Of a DNA stretch of 64,000 nucleotides, positions 1 to 6,316 are shown in pieces. Source of the DNA: Candidatus Colivivens caballi (GTDB lineage Bacteria > Bacteroidota > Bacteroidia > Bacteroidales > Bacteroidaceae); contig JAGHSZ010000020.1 of the NCBI GenBank assembly GCA_018065565.1, forward strand, positions 1-64,000, read 5' to 3'. The position numbers were made by a program, and so were the translations under genes. The stretch's first letter is position 1. Every line of letters begins with the position of its first letter. The notes beneath the pieces are model-generated. The model searched no databases and had not been told where the DNA came from. It saw only the letters and a list, made by a program, of their open reading frames with translations.

Positions 1-1073
1 ATAGGCATATACTGCCATTCCCATCTGCGCTTGAAAGCCGAGTCTATTGGGAACAGGCTTTGATCGCTGGTGTTCATTGTTGCCCAGATGTAGAGGTTGT
101 CTGGCAAGACGAGAATCTCGCCTGCAAACACTTTACTTACCACGTCTTCACCACCTTTGTATAGCTTATTGATATGTTGTTTGTCTGCATCTTGCAAGAA
201 TATCTGTTTGTCAGGTTCATCAGTTCTTGCAAAAGCTTTCTTCAAGAACTTCTGCATATCTTTATCTGCATTTATAGGATAGTCAGAGAATCCCGCTGCA
301 TTTCTATCAAGCAGTTGGAACAAGTCACCGAATATCTGAGCGCAGTTACCACGGTTTATCTCTTCAATGACAAGGTATTGCTTCTTTCCTTCATTGAAGA
401 CCAAATGTTTCCAAGCTTGTACATATGCTTTCAAGAATGCTTGGTCAACAAACTCGTAGATAATCTGCTCCTTATGAAGGACTGTGCTTCCAATCTTCAT
501 TGGCTGTCCTAATTCGTCACAGATAGGCAATAATCCCATAGTTGGTTTATATGCGCCAACAAAGGTTGAATAATCACTATCAGGATGGAAAGTCGTACGA
601 ATCACGCTTTCGTCCTCTGTCAGTTCTTTGATGGCATGAGACTTTCCTGTGCCTGGGGCTCCATAGTATATTTGTTGGAGAGGATAATCCTGTTTGTTGA
701 AAACCGTAGAAATGGCGGTATTGCCTCCTAAGGATTTATTAAAAAAATCTTGTGCGCAAAGGAAACAGATGTAATGACTTATGGCACCTCTTCGCCAGCC
801 TTGGTTGTCATTTTTATCACGCTTTATAAAATCATTGTCTGAAATCAACTCATTGAAAATATTTAATGCCTTATTGTATTCGTTGATGTCGTACATTGAA
901 CCGACATATTTCCACTTACCTGGATTATAATCAAACAAACGGTCTGATTCGAGAAAACGAACATAATCTTTGGGGGCATTCCCACCAAGAAGCAAAGGAT
1001 TACTCTCTGTTACTCTTGTACTCTTAACGCAAGTTTTCAAATATTCAAGAAAACGTTCTTTCTGTGTTGCCAT
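1..1073 (-). CDS. McrB-like AAA+ restriction ATPase, 3' part cut by the window edge
   Basis: An open frame of about 357 codons starts at an ATG at 1071-1073 and runs off the left edge. After about 140 residues of family-specific N-terminus it has a Walker A (GAPGTGKSH). It then shows the McrB signatures PDSDYSTFVGAYKP, a Walker B with VIEEINRGNCAQIFGDLFQLLDR spanning the McrB NRG-type segment, and WATMNTSDQSLFPIDSAFKRR as sensor/arginine region. McrB ATPases drive DNA translocation in modification-dependent restriction complexes, usually with an McrC nuclease encoded next, which would lie outside the window. The HNH gene 65 bp upstream on the same strand probably belongs to the same operon. 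The family is clear; the nuclease partner and the C-terminus cannot be seen. Confidence 0.88.
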   Translation of the reverse strand, partial: MATQKERFLEYLKTCVKSTRVTESNPLLLGGNAPKDYVRFLESDRLFDYNPGKWKYVGSMYDINEYNKALNIFNELISDNDFIKRDKNDNQGWRRGAISHYICFLCAQDFFNKSLGGNTAISTVFNKQDYPLQQIYYGAPGTGKSHAIKELTEDESVIRTTFHPDSDYSTFVGAYKPTMGLLPICDELGQPMKIGSTVLHKEQIIYEFVDQAFLKAYVQAWKHLVFNEGKKQYLVIEEINRGNCAQIFGDLFQLLDRNAAGFSDYPINADKDMQKFLKKAFARTDEPDKQIFLQDADKQHINKLYKGGEDVVSKVFAGEILVLPDNLYIWATMNTSDQSLFPIDSAFKRRWEWQYMP

Positions 1074-1138
1074 ATTGTATGTATTTCTATGTATTCAAAT
1101 TATGCTTATAAATAATAACTAATGATTTAACAACATTT

Positions 1139-1966
1139 CTATCCAATCAACAAATCTCTATGTCTTGCAAGTAGTTTTTGACTTGGCATAAATCTTTCAG
1201 GGAGGATTATCTGTTTCCCTTCAAATTTGTAGAAATACTCTTTTGTGACATCGCTTGTATAGTACTCCTTTATTTCTTTGCTTAGTATCATACGATAATC
1301 ATCATCAAAAGAAATGAGGTGTTCATCAAAAGCTGCATCATATGTTGCACTAAGGCATAGACCGTTTTCTGGATTCATTCTATGATGTTTGTTTTCTGCC
1401 CATGCTACGATATGGCTTGCTCGTAGTGTTTGAGGAACATTGAGCCCCGTTACACAACACTTGCAGCCGTAGTTGGCCAAAACCATTTTACGGAAATAGC
1501 TCTGTCCTAATCTGGCTCTTGTGGTAACCTCAATATCATTACCTTCTTTATCTATCTTGAAAATTGTTATTAACTCGTGGGAAACCTTAAGTCCTGTTGT
1601 CATGTTTTGAACAACTGACTCGGCTTTCTTTTCTTCTACATCATGTTTGTAATAGTTCAAAAGTTGTTTAATAGCCGCAGAACAAAAACATTTTTTTGGA
1701 TAGCTAATCTGATTCTGATTAATATTACGGAAAATAGAATTCTCACCTTTTATAAATAGCGATTGTTGAGTACGAACAAATTCAGCAATACGCATAAGCA
1801 AAGTCACATCATCAATACAAGTAATAGATTTCCCATTAAGTCCGAATACATCATTATATTCAAACATTTGGTCAATAATGCGAATTGCTATAATATAACT
1901 ACCAGAAGCACCACTTTTATTGCCATAGACAGTATGCACATAGTTTTCAAATCCTTCTTTTGTCAT
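1139..1966 (-). CDS. HNH endonuclease (HNH_2 type)
   Basis: This 275-residue protein has an unrecognised N-terminal half. The C-terminal HNH domain (about residues 155-245) shows a CKCCVTG zinc knuckle, ASHIVAWAENKHH, the NPENGLCL segment and a following AAFDEHLISF. Such domains cut DNA and occur in standalone restriction enzymes and as partners of McrB-like ATPases. The gene sits 65 bp upstream of the McrB-like gene on the same strand, so co-transcription is likely. Together they probably form a modification- or phage-directed restriction system. Substrate specificity cannot be read from the sequence. The chosen ATG at 1966 has no competing in-frame start nearby. Confidence 0.82.
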   Translation of the reverse strand: MTKEGFENYVHTVYGNKSGASGSYIIAIRIIDQMFEYNDVFGLNGKSITCIDDVTLLMRIAEFVRTQQSLFIKGENSIFRNINQNQISYPKKCFCSAAIKQLLNYYKHDVEEKKAESVVQNMTTGLKVSHELITIFKIDKEGNDIEVTTRARLGQSYFRKMVLANYGCKCCVTGLNVPQTLRASHIVAWAENKHHRMNPENGLCLSATYDAAFDEHLISFDDDYRMILSKEIKEYYTSDVTKEYFYKFEGKQIILPERFMPSQKLLARHRDLLIG

Positions 1967-2342
1967 ATATTTTGCTTTTTATATCTAAAAACGTGGGGCA
2001 ATGCAAAATGCCGTTTGTGGTTGAGGGAACCTTGCTTGTTTAATGCAAAAATCATTCACGCTGAATTTCATATTCACAACCTCTTGAAAGTCGCCATGTT
2101 TTAAGGGTTAAAAATCTATTCCTTATTTTTCACAGATAGTAACATCATCATCTATTGTTTTGGCATAAACGCAACATTATTCTGTGGTGAAAGTATGGTT
2201 CATGAGCTTTTAAACAGATGTATTGCCCAAATGAATAGTCTGGATGAAAGTTTACCTTTCTATCAAATACGATGCTGTGAAAAGACAGTTTAATGTTCTT
2301 CACTGATTTTATATGTTATTCACTTGTATAATCCATAACCTT
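1967..2342. other. Gene-free spacer between XRE regulator and HNH gene
   Basis: No convincing gene was seen in this AT-rich spacer. The plus strand holds a 32-codon ORF (2195-2293), hydrophilic and without a recognised family or promoter, which is more likely chance or a relic. No strong hairpin was noticed. Confidence 0.4.
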
Positions 2343-2573
2343 TTATTTTGACTCTTGCGATAGGAGAAATTGTTTATACTCTCTAACGAGTAACTCTTTT
2401 ATGTCAACCTCAAGGAGGTCTGCAATCTTAAGCAAGCTACCAAGGTCTGGTTGAGACGAGTTTGTGCACCACTTACTCACAGTCGAGGGGTTAACACCCA
2501 TTTCCTCAGACAACCACTTTGCAGTGCGTTTCTTCTCTACTAAAACCAATTTTATTCGATTAATATCTTCCAT
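2343..2573 (-). CDS. Small XRE-family HTH regulator
   Basis: This 76-residue protein is essentially a single HTH_3 domain. The helix-turn-helix segment is about residues 16-36 (RTAKWLSEEMGVNPSTVSKWC), followed by QPDLGSLLKIADLLEVDIKELL, the usual end of the fold. It would bind DNA as a dimer. A TAnnTTTG promoter motif lies about 20 bp upstream. Two damaged relatives occur near 44.1-44.5 kb and share the N-terminal IKLVLVE segment, so the family has been copied within this genome. Targets are unknown. The McrB/HNH genes downstream and the phased palindrome array upstream (2983-3195) are the obvious candidates, but that is inference. Confidence 0.85.
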   Translation of the reverse strand: MEDINRIKLVLVEKKRTAKWLSEEMGVNPSTVSKWCTNSSQPDLGSLLKIADLLEVDIKELLVREYKQFLLSQESK

Positions 2574-2593
2574 GTCTTTGATTTATTATGCTA

Positions 2594-2601
2594 CAAAATT
2601 A
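2594..2601 (-). promoter_or_regulatory. Bacteroidota -7 promoter motif for the XRE gene
   Basis: On the minus strand the bases read TAATTTTG, matching TAnnTTTG, 20 bp upstream of the XRE start. No good -33 TTG was found at the usual 19-21 bp spacing. Confidence 0.5.
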
Positions 2602-2982
2602 GTGATTTATTTTCAATTTCTTTCATGTTTTGCCTATAAATCTTGATGCAATGGCGCTTTTTTATTGTTTTTATGTTAATTGTTGCTCGAATACTGTTAT
2701 TTCACACCGATTCAGTACTATTCTTCCATTCAGTTTGCTGATTCAATTGGACAGTCACCACCCCTGCAACAAGCAGGGATAGCATTGGGTTGTCCATCCC
2801 TCCCTTTTATGGCGACAGACCTTCCCCATCCCTCTCTTTTAGTGTGGGGGTGGATGAGTTGTTCACGCAGGTTACGCCGATTTACAGAATTCGTTTTTTC
2901 CTTTCAATCAGCGCAATCTGCGTGAGTTTTATAGACCTTCCACGCTGTCTTTTGCTACTTGTCTTGAAAGGAAAAATTGCAT
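2602..2982. other. Non-coding spacer upstream of the palindrome array
   Basis: No gene was recognised. A small hairpin (CCCTGC at 2762-2767 with GCAGGG at 2773-2778) is visible. The rest is C/T-rich and low in coding character. ORFs that cross it run through the repeat array and look like chance. Confidence 0.4.
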
Positions 2983-3195
2983 AACGAGCGCTCATAAATT
3001 GTCTCACGAGCACTCGTAAATTGTCACACGAGCGCACGAAGATTGAAAAAGGTGTACACCTTCTTGTGAAAAGGTGTACAGCAAACGCCAGAAAGGTGTA
3101 CACCAAAATTCAGAAAGGTGTACACCTTTTTATAGTTTATGAGCGGTCGTGGGAACAAACATGAGCGCTCGCGAAGGAAAACATGAGCGGTCGTG
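2983..3195. repeat. 22-bp phased palindrome array, copy 1
   Basis: Ten short dyad-symmetric motifs lie with centres 22 bp apart. Three GAGCGCTC-like units are centred near 2989.5, 3011.5 and 3033.5. Four GGTGTACACC-like units follow at 3055.5, 3077.5, 3099.5 and 3121.5. Three more GAGCGCTC-like units lie at 3144.5, 3166.5 and 3188.5. The only irregular step is one of 23 bp. The second GGTGTACACC unit reads GGTGTACAGC, and the spacers between core units (for example AAACGCCAGAAA) recur in the copies at 17.7 and 46.4 kb. The array lies between the XRE gene and vsr. It is not CRISPR-like. Function is unknown; helical phasing suggests binding sites for a dimeric protein. Confidence 0.88.
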
Positions 3196-3277
3196 GAGGC
3201 AAACATCGTCAGGTGTCACCATAACGATAATGAACGATTGGGGATAATCATGGCTTATCAAAGTGTGTTTTACCCTA

Positions 3278-3314
3278 CAAAAAAACAGCCACACAACTCT
3301 TTCGGGTTGTGCGG
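3278..3314 (-). terminator. Intrinsic terminator downstream of vsr
   Basis: On the minus strand a 9-bp stem (CCGCACAAC with GTTGTGTGG, one G-T pair) and an 8-base loop are followed by a run of T (3278-3286 on the plus strand is A-rich). It lies about 85 bp past the vsr stop and closes the cdd-UDG-vsr run. Confidence 0.8.
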
Positions 3315-3397
3315 CATGATGTTTCCGTGCTGTTTGTCAACAAAACCGATGATGGGTTATTCGTCACCAGACAATATGAATGGAGTGTTCTCCGTTT

Positions 3398-3967
3398 TTA
3401 GTCAGTGGTGCTGTTGTTGTAGATGATGTCGGTGTCTTCTGCTGCTTGTGAATAGCCGTTGCTTTCGGTTGTGTCGTAGGTGGTGACAGTCTTTGCCTGT
3501 CTGATGGTTTCCTCGCCTGTACGAGGTTTTAGGTCTTTGAGAAAGATGGTGTTGAGTGTAAACGCAAGTGATGCCAGTGTGGCTTCGCGCTCTTTGGGGG
3601 TTAACTGGCATTCCCACACGGTGATGCAGTGCCAGCCCATTGAGGCGAGTTGCTGCTGTACCCGTCGGTCGCGTTCCTTGTTGCGCTTGACTTTTGAGGT
3701 CCAGAAACTGGTGTTAGTCTTTGGAACGGTGTAAAGACTGCACCCCGTATGTCCGTGCCAAAAACATCCGTTGATGAAAATGCAGGTGTGGTATTTTCGC
3801 AACACTACATCGGGCTTGCCAGGCAGTCGCTTGTGGTTGAGACGATAACGGAAACCGTGGCTCCAAAGATACCGACGCACAATCAACTCGGGCTTGGTGT
3901 CCTTGCTGTGGATTGCTGCCATGTTGGCATGACGCTGTGGTGTGGTCTGAAAAACTGTTCTGGGCAT
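3398..3967 (-). CDS. vsr: Very short patch repair endonuclease (Vsr)
   Basis: This 189-residue protein carries the Vsr fold at residues 1-135. Visible motifs include MAAIHSKDTKPELIVRRYLW, the PGKPDVVL strand with its metal-binding Asp, FINGCFWHGHTGC (catalytic/zinc His and Cys) and the W-x-V-WECQL segment. Vsr nicks 5' of the T in T:G mismatches that arise when 5-methylcytosine deaminates. About 50 C-terminal residues are low in recognisable structure. It lies 6 bp after the UDG-family gene. Vsr genes usually neighbour a cytosine methyltransferase, but none is in this window, so the matching enzyme is elsewhere or lost. Confidence 0.93.
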   Translation of the reverse strand: MPRTVFQTTPQRHANMAAIHSKDTKPELIVRRYLWSHGFRYRLNHKRLPGKPDVVLRKYHTCIFINGCFWHGHTGCSLYTVPKTNTSFWTSKVKRNKERDRRVQQQLASMGWHCITVWECQLTPKEREATLASLAFTLNTIFLKDLKPRTGEETIRQAKTVTTYDTTESNGYSQAAEDTDIIYNNSTTD

Positions 3968-3973
3968 AATGGG

Positions 3974-4618
3974 TTATAAGATAGAATGAATCCCTTCTGC
4001 TTCAAACATCTGCTGGTAAACCTCGGCTTTCTTTGCTAATGCCAGGGGGTAGGCGCGTGAAGTGCTGGGCATGCGGTATAGCCGCAGGTGGCGGTTGTGA
4101 CTTTCGATTTCGGCAAATGAGCCAATCTTTGGTTGCTCAACTCCGAAGTACTGGCAGATGGTGTCGGTTGCCTTTTGCCCAGTTGTCACAATTGCGGTGC
4201 ATAGCGGCATTTGTTCAAGAAGTGAATGGATGTCGGTCGGAGTGACAATTTCAAGATATTTGTCGGAGGCATTGTCTTGAAGACGGCGAACTGCTGTCGC
4301 TGTGTCGTAAATGCCGATGCCTGCGGTGGTGAGAAAATCTACGATGGCATCTTTTCGGTATGTCTTGGCGGAGGTGTCAACGAAATGTAGTGCATCGTGA
4401 AAGAATATTAGTCCAACGACACGCCACATGTCGTTGGTGAAGTTTGGGTAGTAGAAATCGATGCACCAGCGTTTCTGTTGTGGAGGAAACGAACCTAACA
4501 TCAGCAATCGTGCGTTTCGTGGAAGAAACGGCACGAGTGGGTGCTGCTCAATTTTAGCCTTAAAACTGGCAGGAGATGTGGCTGATGTGTCCGTGGTGCT
4601 GGCTGTTTTGGTGTTCAA
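3974..4618 (-). CDS. Uracil-DNA-glycosylase superfamily protein
   Basis: This protein of about 214 residues has the UDG-superfamily motif 1 region (LMLGSFPPQQ, about residue 40), FYYPNFTNDMWRVVG, an IGIYDTATAVRR segment and AIVTTGQKA as the later strand. The FYYP...NDMW pattern resembles MUG/hypoxanthine-type DNA glycosylases, which remove uracil or other deaminated bases from mismatches. The first possible start is a TTG at 4618 just after an in-frame stop. No ATG lies before residue 40, where the fold has already begun. It is flanked by cdd (43 bp upstream) and vsr (6 bp downstream) on the same strand. The exact substrate is not settled by sequence. Confidence 0.78.
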   Translation of the reverse strand: MNTKTASTTDTSATSPASFKAKIEQHPLVPFLPRNARLLMLGSFPPQQKRWCIDFYYPNFTNDMWRVVGLIFFHDALHFVDTSAKTYRKDAIVDFLTTAGIGIYDTATAVRRLQDNASDKYLEIVTPTDIHSLLEQMPLCTAIVTTGQKATDTICQYFGVEQPKIGSFAEIESHNRHLRLYRMPSTSRAYPLALAKKAEVYQQMFEAEGIHSIL

Positions 4619-4661
4619 CTGTTCTATGGTTCAATTGATGTTGACCTAAAATCGATGAAAA

Positions 4662-5144
4662 CTAAATGAGACAGTCGTTGTCGAAACAAACTGGCAAGAG
4701 GTCGCGGGCTGACTGGACTGCATAAATGCCCTTACTGCCATAGAGAATGACTCGCATCGGAGTGTTGAACCGTTGTTCAGTCTCGGTCATCACCTGACGA
4801 CATGCGCCACATGGCGCAACTGGCATTTCTGTGAATTCGCCGTTGGTGCCGCGTGCTGCTATGCACAACATTTTGACAGGCTGGTCGGGATAGTTGGCGT
4901 TTGCATAGAACAGGGTGGTGCGCTCGGCACAAAGACCTGATGGGTAAGCGCAGTTTTCCTGATTGGAACCACTGACGATTTCACCATTTTCGAGCAATAC
5001 TGCTGCTCCCACACTGAAATGACTGTATGGTGCATAACTGCGGTGGGTTGCCTCTTTTGCTACATTCATCACGCGAAGCTCTTCTGCGGTAAGTTCGGCC
5101 TCGTCCATCTCAACAATTTCAATGGCGTGTTTGATTGTATTCAT
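4662..5144 (-). CDS. cdd: Cytidine deaminase
   Basis: This 160-residue protein has the zinc-dependent deaminase motifs CAERTTLFYA (catalytic Glu and zinc Cys) and PCGACRQVM (two zinc Cys), plus the SHFSVGAAVLLENGEIV substrate-binding strand typical of tetrameric Cdd. It converts cytidine and deoxycytidine to (deoxy)uridine in pyrimidine salvage in the cytoplasm. Length is usual for the family. It is the first gene of a minus-strand run that continues into the UDG-family gene and vsr, with a TAACTTTG promoter motif 20 bp upstream. Confidence 0.95.
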   Translation of the reverse strand: MNTIKHAIEIVEMDEAELTAEELRVMNVAKEATHRSYAPYSHFSVGAAVLLENGEIVSGSNQENCAYPSGLCAERTTLFYANANYPDQPVKMLCIAARGTNGEFTEMPVAPCGACRQVMTETEQRFNTPMRVILYGSKGIYAVQSARDLLPVCFDNDCLI

Positions 5145-5164
5145 AGGTATAACAGTTTTCTGCG

Positions 5165-5172
5165 CAAAGTTA
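5165..5172 (-). promoter_or_regulatory. -7 promoter motif for cdd
   Basis: TAACTTTG on the minus strand, 20 bp upstream of the cdd start; matches the Bacteroidota TAnnTTTG consensus. Confidence 0.6.
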
Positions 5173-5245
5173 GTAAAACTATTCGTAATTCTATCATTTC
5201 AGCCAAATAATTGTGGCTTCTTATTTCTAATTCCTAATAATTTCT

Positions 5246-5253
5246 TAACTTTG
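5246..5253 (+). promoter_or_regulatory. -7 promoter motif for the LysM glucosaminidase
   Basis: TAACTTTG about 30 bp upstream of the start at 5283. With the cdd promoter it forms a divergent promoter region. Confidence 0.6.
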
Positions 5254-5282
5254 CCCCATAATAATGTAATTACAACGCAAAT

Positions 5283-6197
5283 ATGAGATTCAGATGTACG
5301 GTGTGTGCGACACTCTTGGTGATTGCAACCACTCTCTGCGCACAGACCAAGAACAAGGCTTTTCTGGATTATATTGAAAAGTATAAGGACATTGCCATCG
5401 AACAGATGGAGAAACATAAAATCCCTGCAAGTATCACCCTGGCACAGGGACTGCTTGAAAGTGGTGCGGGCTGCAGCGACCTTGCACTGCGCAGCAACAA
5501 TCATTTCGGCATCAAGTGTGGCAGTTCATGGATGGGTGCCACCACCACTCACTTTGATGATGGACGCAATGAGTGCTTCCGCGTCTATGAAACTGTGCGT
5601 GACAGCTATGAGGATCATTCGCAGTTTTTGCACAAGGAACGCTATATGCGTCTGTATCGTCTCAGTGTGATGGACTATAAGGGATGGGCTCGTGGACTGA
5701 AATCGTGTGGATATGCTACAAGTCCAACATACGCTGACCGACTGATCAGTCTTATTGAACTCTATGACCTTCATCGTTTTGACCGTGACCCTGATGCGAA
5801 GTACGAACCTCTGCCAGAACCGGAGCCATTGCCTGACATACAGTTGAAGGCTCATAAAATATTGAAGAACAACGATGTGATGTATGTCGTGGCAAACGAG
5901 ACCGATACATGGGAGTCGATTGCAAAGGAAATGGGCATTTCAAAGCGCAAGTTGCTAAAAGTGAATGAGGGCATTGAAGAGGTTCCACTGTGCAAAGGCG
6001 ACTTTGTGTATCTTGAAAAGAAAAAGACGAAGGCGGCAAAGGAATTTGGTGGCAACTATTGGCATCACATTCAAGATGGCGAGTCAATGTTCAGTATTGC
6101 CCAGAAATATGCCATCAACTTGAAGAACTTATATGAAATGAACTTTAAGGATGCTGACTATGTACCTGTCAAGGGCGATTTGCTCAAAGTGAGATAA
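5283..6197 (+). CDS. Secreted glucosaminidase (GH73 type) with two LysM domains
   Basis: This 304-residue protein has an N-terminal signal peptide (about residues 1-20, ending TLCAQ). The GH73/FlgJ-like glucosaminidase domain (about 30-165) is marked by PASITLAQGLLESG with the catalytic Glu, NNHFGIKCG, FRVYETVRDSYEDHSQFL and YATSPTYADRLISLI. Two LysM-like segments follow at about 200-250 and 258-304. The enzyme should cut beta-1,4-linked N-acetylglucosamine bonds in peptidoglycan in the periplasm, with LysM anchoring it to the wall. It has its own promoter and a strong terminator, so it is probably monocistronic. Confidence 0.93.
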   Translation: MRFRCTVCATLLVIATTLCAQTKNKAFLDYIEKYKDIAIEQMEKHKIPASITLAQGLLESGAGCSDLALRSNNHFGIKCGSSWMGATTTHFDDGRNECFRVYETVRDSYEDHSQFLHKERYMRLYRLSVMDYKGWARGLKSCGYATSPTYADRLISLIELYDLHRFDRDPDAKYEPLPEPEPLPDIQLKAHKILKNNDVMYVVANETDTWESIAKEMGISKRKLLKVNEGIEEVPLCKGDFVYLEKKKTKAAKEFGGNYWHHIQDGESMFSIAQKYAINLKNLYEMNFKDADYVPVKGDLLKVR

Positions 6198-6224
6198 GTC
6201 GGAGCACAAGTCAATGAAAAAATG

Positions 6225-6263
6225 AACCGCGGAACTTCACATTACAAAGGAAGTTCCGCGGTT
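6225..6263. terminator. Bidirectional terminator between glucosaminidase and mutS2
   Basis: A perfect 14-bp inverted repeat (AACCGCGGAACTTC, 6225-6238, with its complement 6250-6263) has an 11-base loop. It lies between convergent genes. An A-run just left of the stem gives a T-tail for transcripts of the minus-strand mutS2. Confidence 0.87.
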
Positions 6264-6316
6264 GTTGTCTCTGTCTGGAATAAGTGGATGTGTGTGGCTG
6301 TGGTTGCGATTCTTTG

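Noticed and set aside
2195-2293. Small plus-strand ORF of 32 codons
   Set aside because: No promoter, family or conservation signal; kept only as a note in the spacer entry.
2983-3195. CRISPR array
   Set aside because: Units are palindromic words with conserved short spacers that recur between loci; there is no constant direct repeat with unique 30-40 bp spacers and no cas gene.
2882-3206. Minus-strand ORFs of 60-74 codons across the first phased array
   Set aside because: They are by-products of the repeat's 22-bp words and share no codon or family signal.
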